From contig NC_081818.1 of NCBI RefSeq assembly GCF_030704535.1, positions 29,778,001-29,842,000 of the forward strand: a stretch of DNA of 64,000 nucleotides, in the 5' to 3' direction. Shown here piece by piece: positions 1 to 10,314 of the stretch; within the stretch, counting starts at the first letter, position 1; the number at the start of each line of letters is the position of its first letter. Both the position numbers and the translations under genes were made by a program. Source of the DNA: Vitis vinifera (lineage: Eukaryota; Streptophyta; Magnoliopsida; Vitales; Vitaceae). Under the pieces are notes generated by a model that saw nothing but the letters and a program-made list of their open reading frames with translations, was not told where the DNA came from and did no database searches.

Positions 1-775
1 ATCCTCAAATCATTGCTGGTTGAATGGAGGGTAAAAATATTTTATATAGAAAAAATTAATGGTCATAAACAATGATTTTCAAGTTACAAAGTTTAAATTT
101 TGCTTGCCACTTGAAATATTAACACAAGGACTTAAGGCAGATCATTACAATGGGATTATACCATATTCATGTTTTAAGGATTACAAAAAATTTTAGAATC
201 AATATTTTAATAATTGAAAGGTTTCTTATTTTCGTCTTAATTATTTTTGTTCCTTCTAAGTTTTAATTACTTCGACTAAAACAACTCCTTATAATGACAT
301 ATATTATCTAAGAAGAACATATGTTTAATGATAAAAAATAAAATTACATTAAAAGAAATATAAATATTTAGAAAGTATAATATAGAATATGAATTTCATG
401 CTAACTATTCTCAATAAGAAAGTAAAAAAAAATTAGCAAACTTATGAACTAGTATTTCTTTATAATGATTTCTTTTATTAAAGGATTTAACTAATTAAAA
501 AATCATTAACTTAAGAAAGTGAAGAAGAATATGGAAAATGAAAAGGATTTTTAAAAATTATCTTTATTATGAAATTTGATTATTTTTTACCTTAAATATT
601 CAATTAAAATATTAAGATTATATTTGGTAGACTTGATATAAGATGGAATAAGATAAAAAAAAAGAAAAAAAAAAGAATAACATATCTTATTTCATATTTA
701 ATTGACAATGGAATATAATAAGTCGTCTTAACACTTATCATATCAAATGTTCAACTAAAGATGAGATACGATGAA

Positions 776-842
<67 letters not shown>

Positions 843-1870
843 TTATTTTAAAAAATAAAAAACTTCATTAAAAAATTAATTTGTAGTTAAAAAAACAAAA
901 AAGAAATATTTATAAAATATATTGTAAAATAATACTAATGTATGTATTATTTAGTACATATAAATTATTTTTATATATTAAATAATATAACATAAAAAAA
1001 ATTATTTTTAAATTTTAAATATTTTAATCATAAATATAGTTGATAAATAAATAAATAATTATTTACCACATATTAAATTATTGAACAATTTCCAAATAAT
1101 GCTAAATGTAGGAGAAATTTCATATTTTTCTAATAAGAAATATTAAAATGCAACATAATTTTTATTTTAATAATTATTGAATTTATTTATTTTGAAAATT
1201 AAATATAAATATGACATAACATATCTCATATTATATTTAGATTTATTTTCGATTAAAAGGATATGCAGACCCCACATTTATAAAAAAAAAAAAACAACGG
1301 AATGCAAATATGGTAAATTCCAAGAGCGGGTATATGTCATGTTTTTATTTGTTGAATTGACTGATTGGTTTTTGGAATATTATTGGATTATTTTTAAACT
1401 TTTCTATAAATTAAAGAAAAAGAACCAATTATGCTAATGTTGTTGAACTTGGATTCAAGTGGGCAGAATCCTCAAATCATGGCTAAAAATTTTGGTAAGT
1501 CCCTTTTAGTAAATACATCAGTAAGAAAAAGTAATATAAATTTTAAGAAAGCTATTAAATTTTTTAAAAGTTTAAATTTTGGTCGTGGATTCAAATGGAA
1601 ACACACAAGGATTTGAGGCAAATGAGTATTTTCTTAGGAGAGTATTCTATACTTTTATTATACCATATCAATATATGTATAACCTTACGATGAGATCTAA
1701 CAGATATATTATTAGCCCAAAATTTTTCCAAATAAAAGAACCTTATAATAAGAACCCCAACACAAATTTGATAGCATAATTAAATATTGCTAAGAATCCA
1801 CAGATATTGAAACTACTTCTGAATCAATCAAATCAAGGTGATTTCCTTTACAGTAATTGGTCTGCATATT
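1..1870. other. AT-rich intergenic DNA with an old diverged duplication
   Basis: I see no supportable gene here. The sequence is very AT-rich and has short chance frames only. Two stretches, about 1-180 and 1469-1690, look like diverged copies of one another: both begin with ATCCTCAAATCAT, share a 'GTTTAAATTTTG' core, and contain 'ACACAAGGA..T..AGGCA' followed by 'TTATACCATAT'. This points to an old duplication with an offset of about 1.47 kb. Confidence 0.5.
781..839. repeat. (TA)n microsatellite
   Basis: An almost pure TA dinucleotide tract of nearly 60 bases lies in AT-rich intergenic DNA. Such tracts are usually length-polymorphic. Confidence 0.95.
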
Positions 1871-1877
1871 CTCATGA

Positions 1878-2522
1878 TCATGCAGCCATGCACCCAATAC
1901 CATATCTAGTATTGGGAAACACAAGAAACAGGCCACTGCAAACTATCCCCACCATCAATGGAAAACTCTCCATCACCTCATCCATGTCCTTCTCATGTCC
2001 AGGAAACAAACAGTCCGTAATCCTGTGATCCGAAAAGGCTATGGCTATGAACACCATAACCGACATTGTCGCATGTACAAAGTCCGTCAGCCCAACCTTG
2101 AACCTCTCATCCTTTGGAACCTCCACTTCAAGTCCAGGCTTGAACACAGCCAACCCTTTTGTTGTCACAAAGCCATAGTACACCTTCCCGTCGGGCCCCC
2201 GGAAACCGTCGGTAAAGTGGAAGAAGAAACATGAGAGGCAGCACAGTCCCAACAGCATGTGGATCATCAGAATGCTGACTGAACTGCATTCTCCATTGCG
2301 GTATATGGAAGGGAGCACCATTTCAAATGTGAGAAGTGTTCCAGTGGGAAGAAAGTTGACAAGCATGGAGGTTTTGGAGAGTGTTTTCTGCACTCCCTTT
2401 GCGACAGCACGCCTTTTCCGGCCAGGTTCAGGTGCCAACCGAGGAGAGGAAGATGGGCATGGAGAGGCCTCTTGTGGGGTTGCATTGTAGACTTTGATTC
2501 CAAGATCTTCAAGTTGCTCCAT
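1878..2522 (-). CDS. DMP9-like: DUF679 membrane protein, DMP8/DMP9-like
   Basis: Intronless gene for a 214-residue protein of the plant-specific DMP (DUF679) family. The N-terminus is Ser/Pro-rich, followed by the basic GRKRRAVAKGVQKTLSKTS motif (about 35-52). Four hydrophobic segments follow at about 52-72, 83-103, 147-164 and 187-203, and the C-terminus ends in NTRYGIGCMAA. The motifs VNFLPTGTLL, FFFHFTD, YYGFVT and SFPLMVGIVCS place it in the DMP8/DMP9 branch. In Arabidopsis and maize, members of that branch are sperm-cell membrane proteins that help gamete fusion, and their loss gives haploid seed. The start is the first ATG, with GIKVYNATP close behind, as in DMP9. A minus-strand TATA-like motif lies about 70 bases upstream, and three 155-bp repeats lie farther upstream. 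Family assignment is very secure; the DMP8/9 subgroup is from remembered family motifs. Confidence 0.93.
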   Translation of the reverse strand: MEQLEDLGIKVYNATPQEASPCPSSSPRLAPEPGRKRRAVAKGVQKTLSKTSMLVNFLPTGTLLTFEMVLPSIYRNGECSSVSILMIHMLLGLCCLSCFFFHFTDGFRGPDGKVYYGFVTTKGLAVFKPGLEVEVPKDERFKVGLTDFVHATMSVMVFIAIAFSDHRITDCLFPGHEKDMDEVMESFPLMVGIVCSGLFLVFPNTRYGIGCMAA

Positions 2523-2590
2523 CCCTTGAATTTGAATTGATCTCAGTTATGGGTTGGAGGAGTTTTGGCTTCTTAGTTTCTGAGGGTTTG

Positions 2591-2600
2591 ATATATAAGG
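2591..2600 (-). promoter_or_regulatory. TATA-like box of the DMP gene
   Basis: Read on the minus strand this is CCTTATATAT, about 70 bases upstream of the DMP start codon at 2522. That spacing suits a plant TATA box with a short 5' UTR. It is inferred from sequence only. Confidence 0.5.
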
Positions 2601-2754
2601 AGGGTTTTGTCTAACCCATTTGAATTTGAACTTGATGCAGTTATTGACGGTTACTAATTGATCCTAGCCGTTGGTACTGTTGTGATGGGTTTTTCTGGAG
2701 TTTTAGTTGAAAGAGGGGGGTAGTTATGTCAAAAAGTACGGTTTCAGAAGAATG

Positions 2755-3220
2755 AATTTTCTATGCATTTTTCATGATTTCCAAACAGGACCACCAAACT
2801 TTGATTAAAGACCGACTTGTTTCTGAGGGTCTTTGTCATGCATGAACTCAAACCCAAAAGAAGATGGAAAAAGAAAAAAAAATTGATAGCAACATCATAG
2901 TAATTAGCAAATTTTCTACGCATGTTTTCGTGATTTCCAAACAGGACCACCAGACTTTGATTAAAGACCAACTTGTTTCTGAGGGTCTTTGTCATGCATG
3001 AACTCAAACCCAGAAGAAGATGGAAAAAGAAAAAAAAATCATAGCAACATCATAGTAATTAGCAAATTTTCTATGCATTTTTCATGATTTCCAAACAGGA
3101 CCACCAGACTTTGATTAAAGACCAACTTGTTTCTGAGGGTCTTTGTCATCCATGAACTCAAACCCAAAAGAAGATGGAAAAAGAAAAAAAAATTCATAGC
3201 AAGATCATAGTAATTAGCAA
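2755..3220. repeat. Three tandem copies of a 155-bp repeat
   Basis: Copies begin at 2755, 2910 and 3065, each exactly 155 bases apart, and differ by only a few substitutions. Each unit opens with AATTTTCTAYGCAT and ends near TAATTAGCAA. The array starts about 230 bases upstream of the DMP start codon and lies in its probable promoter. Read-through frames in the array are repeat artefacts. Confidence 0.95.
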
Positions 3221-4500
3221 GCTCGTGGGTACCACTGAGCCATAACTTATTGAGTGATCACCAAAACTGGGAATTAGGTCAAATGAATGTTTTTAAAACC
3301 CGAGTTGTTTTATTTATTTATTTTTCCCTTGATAAAAACCATAGCTCTGATGATACGTAAACGAGCTTAATGCGTTGGAATTAATTACACTGTCCAATTT
3401 AATTTAAAACACAAGTAGTTGAGACTATGACACTTGCAATTTTTTTCCTAACACTTTTTTCTTTTCAAGGTTCATGAATGAGAAAAATATGTCTCTTAAG
3501 ATAATATTGTTTTTTCATTGATCAAGAATTTTGATTTTTTCTGAACATGTGATCATTCAATAAGAAGAGTTTTCTTCTTTCTTTTTTGTCTTTTTCTTTT
3601 TCCTTTCAAATGAATGATTTAATGGACCCTATAAATGAGAATATTCCTGAAACTCAAAAAATCCAATTTTGAGTTTCTGAGAAATTTTCTCAGCGCACCC
3701 ACTAAAGTAATACAAGGGTTGGTGTCAAATCCTTGAAGCTTCCAGGCATTTGCATGTGCTCTTAATTTCCACCAATGACTTCTGATCAATGGCTGTGTCG
3801 GCTGGACTGGTCAGTTTTCTACTTTTGCTGTGAATGGATTTGTGTGTGTGAACAGAGACTCCGGGGACAGGAATCGGTGGGTTGTTATCATCGTAGAAGC
3901 CATTGACTTATTCATGTTTATCCTCTAAAAACAGCGAGGTAAGCTCAGACATAGGCCATGACGCAGCGCCTTCCAACCCTTCATGCCTTGTTGCATTTTC
4001 TTAATCAAAGATTTGCTACATAGTCTTACATTTTTCAGATTATAATAAGGCGAAAATGAAGCCAAAACTCTCATCTGATTCATTCGAATCCCTCACGAAA
4101 CACACAATCTGCTGCATTTGTGTCCAAATGATGACGCCCCACATTGTTTTTAGCACAAATATGTCGATATCGACAGCGATTAGAGAAATAAATTAAGGGT
4201 AATTAAGGGTTTTCTTGGTAGTGTCAGGTGGTGAATTGCGGTTAGATAGGATCCAAGTAAGCAAAAAAGTAATTAATTGTTGAAACATTATCAAGAAAGG
4301 AAATCAGTCCAGAGGAGGTAGAACAAAGAATATTACACAGAAGTATATTATAAGCCAAGTTTTGGTCATATTGAAAAGGAAGTGAAACTCCCAATTGAAT
4401 CCCTGGATGACCCATTAACTACTATTATTTTTAATGTTTAAGGGACAACTTTTCCATACTTTACCTTCTTGGATATTTCAATTGATTAACGACCTTTTCA
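3221..4500. other. Intergenic, no gene seen
   Basis: This is the space between the divergent DMP and DUF1666 genes. It is AT-rich with homopolymer runs, and neither strand has a coding frame or splice-linked exons that I can support. Confidence 0.5.
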
Positions 4501-4602
4501 AGTTTATATATAGTATGGTAGGAAAACTGAGCCAATCCCCCTCTGCCTCTAGCAGTACTTCTCTAGTGGTCTAGGCCTCCCATGGTGGGGTGAGTTTTGA
4601 GT
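4501..4602 (+). promoter_or_regulatory. Core promoter and leader of the DUF1666 gene, with upstream ATGs
   Basis: A TATATATA motif lies at about 4504-4511. Between it and the main ATG (4603) are two upstream ATGs. One at 4514 opens a 20-codon frame closed by TAG at 4571-4573; it counts only if transcription starts before it. The other at 4582 gives a three-codon minimal uORF (4582-4593). The second lies only 9 bases before the main start and could lower initiation. Confidence 0.45.
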
Positions 4603-6971
4603 ATGACTCTGCTCACATCTTGTTGGTTTATAGTTGAATCTGTCATCATCCGTGATGGATTTCAGAAGTGGATTTCTCTGAGCTTCTTCATCCATCCTAT
4701 TCTGCTTTTCTTCTGCCGGATTTTCGTCTGGCTCATACTGCTACAAAAATGGCTTTTCCTTTTAGTTTTTCCTCCTCTTAGATTCATTTTCTTTGTTGGT
4801 TTGCGTATTTTTAGATCTTTAAGGCATTTAGTCTTCTCTTTTCTCTCATTTTCTGGATTGGTCGATGCTGAAGTACCTGTACAGGAGATTGAGAGGCTTG
4901 AAACTCCACAAATTTGTAGTCAAAATCAAGTAGTTTTTCTTCAGTATAGCTGGTCTAGGGTAGCAACCATAGAGAGAAACATTAAGGACATTGAAGTACT
5001 CGACAGAATTGAGTTAGATGATCAGGAAGATGATTATGAAGAAGACCCACCACCAGTCCTTCCTATTGATCATGAAGATACAAACTTGAATGAGGACTTG
5101 TCTTCAGTTTTTAGCTCCAATTCCCCACTCAAAGATGAGTATCTAGTCGAGGATTTCTCATCCATTTCTAGTTCTAATTCACCTGCAAATGATCCAGAGA
5201 TGAATGTGTATTTTCCATCAGATTGTTGCACCAACTTGCCTGTCATGGAAAGGGAATTAGTATCCCATGGGGTAGACGACAATGAAGAATCAGATCCTTT
5301 CTACAACAAGTACACTGAAAGAATGGGATGGTTTGATGTCCTCAACAACGAAAGAACCTGTGGAATAAGTGTGCAATTCATTCTATGCATCATCTTCCAA
5401 GCCATGCCATTCATTATTATTTTTATTTTATTTTTATTTTTATTTTTTTCACGAGAACAAGACATTTAAATTTGTATCAACATTCTACTGGGTCTGGTCA
5501 TTGTAGGTGCTATGTTGAATAAGCAGTTGGGAGCTCCTAATTCATTTGAGAGCATAGAGCCTGTGGATTTCTCTATTCCCTTCATGTCATGGAGCAAAAT
5601 GTCTAGAAGAAAACTGCTGAGAAGCCTAGAGAGTGACTTTGAAATGGTTTATGTGGCTCAGTCCTGCTTGTCCTGGGAGGCCCTCCATCACCAATACCGA
5701 AGAGTTGAGGCTCTTGCATGCTCCCAAACTGGTTTTTTCTACAACAATGTAGCTGGGAAATTTCAGAAGTTTCAAGTGCTGTTAGAGAGGTTCATGGAGG
5801 ATGAAAGGTGTGAGGGCAAAAGGTTCACCAATTATGCTCGAGGGAGGTTTTCCCTCAAGAGTCTTCTCCAAGTTCCAGAGGTTTCAGGTACTAATTCTAA
5901 GCTCTTCCTTGCTCAAACCTCCATTTGGTCTAATACTAAAATCATATGCAATGGACCAAGATCTTCAAGAGGGCAAATTGACTATTAAAGTAATCAAAAT
6001 TTAGCCATCAATCACAACATATTAAGGGTATCCTCATTCGTAATTTGACAAGATTTGTTGTTTTGTTTGGAAAAAAGAATGAGATCTAGAAGGATTCTCT
6101 TTATCTTCTTTAGTATATATTCCTTTTGAGTTTGCAGATTTGATGCATTCCATGACAACCCATGACCAAATTTGTTGTTTTCTGGTTGTTGGAAGGCTTT
6201 GTGGAGGCAGAGAAGGAAGGTGTTAGGGGAGAAGCAATGAGGCCAAGAGAAGTGTTGAAGGCCATAGAGAAGTGCATAAAGGCTTTTTGGGTGTTTGTAA
6301 AAACAGACAACAAGAAGTGTTGGCCCAAGTTTAGAAGTCTTTTGTGGACTCATCCACCTGTGGAAGACCCAAGAGATTTGGAGCTATTAGCTGACCTCTC
6401 CAAAAGACTCCAAAAGGTAAATTCCACAAAAATGTTAGTAAATTTTCAAATCTGACTGTGTCTGGAGAGAGACATTTGTCTTCATTGTCGTGAAACAAAC
6501 TTTTGGTGATATGGGCCCGTCCCTCTATGGGAAACTCAGGACCTGTGATTTATTATCAGGTAGCCAATGAATCGATATCAAAGGCCAAAGTGCTATCATT
6601 GGGCTAAATTCCTCATTTTTTTCTTTATCTATTTTTCTTTATCATAAGATTTGATTAGAAACCAATTAAAGTGGGTTTTTTTTTCTTTTTTTCTTTTTTT
6701 TGTAATGAATCAGAAGGAGCTATGGATGAAAGATTTACAAGGGAAGAAGCGGTGTTGGTTGAAGAGATCAATGGCAAACCCTCTTGGAGAATCTCAAAAG
6801 AAGGAGATGTTGTTTACAATGATAGACATGAAGCTAGTGTCAAGGGTGCTCCACATGTCTCTCATCTCATCTTCTCAACTTAACTGGTGCCAAGAGAAGC
6901 TTGATAACATAGAGTTCAAGGAAGGAAATGTTATCAGGGAATGCACTAGTCCTTTATTCCCATCATCTTGA
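4603..6971 (+). CDS. DUF1666 family protein
   Basis: Four exons: 4603-5368, 5507-5887, 6196-6416 and 6714-6971. All junctions are GT-AG and frames join cleanly, giving 541 residues. The N-terminus is very hydrophobic (about residues 20-85), so membrane association is likely. An acidic, Ser-rich region with repeated SSNSP-type motifs comes next. The conserved DUF1666 module begins near ERMGWFDVLN and includes LSWEALHHQYRRVEAL, AFWVFVKTDNKK, LLWTHPPVEDPRDLELL and LVSRVL...QLNWCQEKL. Exon 3 is fixed by the AG at 6194-6195, which restores frame after 'EVSG'. Arabidopsis relatives are often labelled 'ribosomal protein L34Ae', but nothing here looks ribosomal. The biochemical role is unknown. An earlier in-frame TTG at 4597 is not the start; ATG 4603 is. 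Confidence 0.88.
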
Positions 6972-7923
6972 TGGGTATTTCAAGAAAAATGAAATCCAAT
7001 TTTAGGGGTTTCATTTAAGATAAAAAGGAATAATTTCATTCACTTTCTTAGAGGTTTTAGTTGCATACATTTATTTTCATTGGTTTGAAAATTTATCAAC
7101 ACCTTTCTTATTTTGAATGATGGAAGAAGTGAGTGAAAATGATAAGAAAGGTATTTGATGGAATTTCAAATCAATAAAAATTAAGTGTATTTAATCAAAA
7201 CCTAAGGGAAGGTGAATGAAATTAACTAATAATGTATATAAAGTCCAAGTGATAGTGAATAAGTGATGTTATGTAATATAATTTTGGAAATAAAAATTGT
7301 CTAATAATATGAGTGTTGATCATATCTTATATGGAACATTTGTGTTCAATCCTATTTAAATATATGTAAAATAAAAAATATAACGTATTGAAATGCTATG
7401 TTGAACCATCCGAAATCCTCTCTTGGGTACAACATGAGTTAGGTGGAATATATAAAAATTGAATCCAACAAAAAAGACAGATTTCATCAGAGAGCAAACT
7501 CCCGATATATTAGTGGCTTGATGAACTATCCCATTTTTTAATATTTTTTTTCGTATGAAACAGATTAGCTAACATATTTTAGACATCAAAACAAGAAATT
7601 GATGGTTGGTCTTTCTCTTGATAAAAGGCAATGCATAGACTATGGTACTAGTCAAGCATGAAAAAGACAATTGTTATAAAGTGGCTTTCAACGATTCAAA
7701 TTGTATTAACCATATAAGGAATAATAAAGTAAAGAAAGAAGACTAAGTTAGTCTGCTTGTGTATGTTTATGTCAGCCCCTTGATCTATCATGAATCGCGA
7801 ATGAAGATGTACCCCGATAATTGAAGAATCGTCCTTCTCTATCATTTAATTTCGACAGCTTTAGAAGATGTACCCCGGTAAACAAGGTCGATTGTTTGAA
7901 GGACACAACACCATGAATTTTAA

Positions 7924-8325
7924 AGTGTTTGCGATAGTATTTTTATTTCAAATATTTTTAATGAAAATATTTTTTTAAAGTGTTTTTAAAGAAATATCTA
8001 TTATATTCTTCTTTAAAAAAATATTATAAGTGACTTTTCAACTTTTTAAAAGTACTTTTAAGTTTTGCTAAATATGATTTTCTTTAAAAAAAAATTAATA
8101 TTAGAACTGCTATTTGAAAACATCATTAATCAAACTTTTAAAATGTATTTAAAAATATTTATATTCAAAGTATTTTTAATTGAAATAGTTTATTTGGATA
8201 ATCATCTATCGTGTTATTCTTCAAGAATTATAAAAAAAAATTAAATTTTATCAAATACTTAAATATTCTTCAAAAAAGTTTTTTATGGTAAAAATCTTTT
8301 TTAAAAGCACTATCAAACATAGGGA
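7924..8325. repeat. MITE-like inverted-repeat element
   Basis: The left end contains GTGTTTGCGATAGTATTTTT. The right end, read in reverse complement, is CTATGTTTGATAGTGCTTTT. These are imperfect terminal inverted repeats around about 400 AT-rich, non-coding bases. Ends of the type TGTTTGATAGT are common among plant hAT-like MITEs. No clear target duplication was found. Confidence 0.5.
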
Positions 8326-8817
8326 GATAAGTGAATTTAAAAATGTATGAAAAATGTGATAAATATTAAGACTATAATTTAAAACATGGAAAATGTGATG
8401 TATGAAATAACTTAAAATGTGAATAATTTTTTAATCCTTTTTTCAGTTGAAACCTAAGTCTTCATAGATTGGAATGACTCAATCTAGGGAACCCAAAAGG
8501 TGCACAAATCTAGGACATTAGAAATTGTCCATGATGTGTCTTTCATCCACGTGACTAAACCCTCACTAAAGAGATAGTAAATGGATTTTTAATATATCAA
8601 ATATTAAAATAAATTAGCGTAAAAAGCCTTTAAAAAAATAAAAATAAAAATTAGGTATCTCAAAAAATTAAAAAAACATTTTTTAAATTATAAAACATTA
8701 TTTTTAGTACTGAAAAATCGCTTATAATATTTTTTTGAAAAAACGTTAGATAAGTGATTATCTTAAAATGCTACTTTTAATAAAAATAGTAAAAATACTT
8801 ATAAATATAATATTAAA

Positions 8818-8895
8818 ACAGTTTGATAGTATTTTAAAAAATATTTTATTATTTAAATATTAAAAATATTTTTTAAAATCATTGTCAAATACATT
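8818..8895. repeat. Short foldback of the same MITE type
   Basis: A start like CAGTTTGATAGTATTTTA faces an end like TAAAATCATTGTCAAATAC over about 75 bases, forming an imperfect hairpin. This is probably a small MITE remnant. Confidence 0.4.
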
Positions 8896-10314
8896 TTTAA
8901 TCACTAAATTCATGTTTTAAATATTAGGATAGAAGGCAATGAATACATTTAAATTATATTTTTAAAATAATGATGACATAAAAAATTTATTTATTAATAT
9001 AAAATTAAATCCTACTATTCATCACCATGCCTATTATATTTTTATTCATATTCTTATATATTACTATAGCCGTGACAGCTGCATTCCTATCAATCCTAAT
9101 AATCCATACTAAAAACCAAAATAATTACATAAAATGATTTCCTCTTGAAAGAGACCACTTTGAATATTAAAATTTATCTTTTTGTTTTTCTCTCAATTTC
9201 TTTCATTGTCCATCAATCTTTGTCCCCTCACATCCCAATCCAACTTGAATCTATCCACCATAAGAAGGGCAATAGCCTATTTGATTTTTTAAATTTTTTT
9301 TAAATAGAAAATAATTTTCTAATTTAAAAAACAAGTTTTTTTCTAACTTTTGACAAAAAAAAAGGTTTTTAAATATTTATTTTGAAAATATATTATTTTT
9401 TAAAACCAATTTTAGGTATTTTTCATTATTTTTTATTGAATATTTTGAATAATAATAAAATATATATATGAAAAATATTTTGAAAAGAGAAGACTCTTTT
9501 CCATATTTGAATTCTCAAATAAAATTTTACTTTTAAAAATAATTATTAAAGTTTTATAAAAACTAAAAATTAACGTTAAAATCATAATTCTTAAAAGATA
9601 ATATATCATAAGAATTTCATTAATTCTTTAATTTTAAAACACATCGGACTACTTTAAAAAAACAAAATGTTTCCAAAACAGTGTCTTAAAACTTACCACA
9701 CCCTAAATCTTTTCACATTATTTCAAGATTTAACCATCCCCAACCTTTCCAACATAACGCAGGAGGTTTAACCACCCCTGAGCTTAAACATCCATCTCTG
9801 AACTCCTCGGATTCCTAACATTTATAAAAATAAAAATACTTTTCCCAGTTCATCAACTTGGGAGATCGGAGATCGGATAACTATTAAAAAAAATTATTCT
9901 ATATCTTACACGTGCAATGTTCACAAAAAAGAAGAAGAAAAAGGAGGAAAAAAATGTGGAAAAAAGTTTATGGCGGAGCCTAATTCTTGAATCTCGTAGG
10001 CAAGGCCCACAAGTGTACTGTGTGGAGCAACACGTTGAGCTTTGTGAACCGTCTCCCCAAATTTTGTGGTGAATGATATCTGGTATCATCCAAATCTTCC
10101 CCAAGTTTTGTCCATGTTTGCATATTCTCATCCAATCTCAAACTCATAAATTTCTCCATGACTTCCCCGTTTCTGGGTCCCATGCCGTTTTGTTGTTCCT
10201 TAGTTTTGCAGTTTCGAAGCTCCTAACTTCTGGGCTTGCTGCTTCATTTCCCAGTGAATTCGTGTCAGTTGGTTGGATTCTGTGATTTTCCTTTATTTTT
10301 GTTCGGAGAGGCAA

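Larger units (their letters stand above)
6972..10314. other. Intergenic; MITE-like remnants, then starch synthase promoter region
   Basis: No coding gene is supported. It is AT-rich, with hAT-type foldback remnants listed separately. The last 400 bases or so are less AT-rich and presumably hold the promoter and 5' UTR of the starch synthase gene. I see no confident TATA box. Confidence 0.5.

Noticed and set aside
1177-1779. Three short plus frames (61-86 codons)
   Set aside because: Asn/Lys/Ile/Phe-rich composition of AT-rich spacer; no splice-linked exons or domains.
2744-3007. 87-codon minus-strand frame upstream of DMP
   Set aside because: It is made of the 155-bp tandem repeat and repeats itself accordingly; no protein signal.
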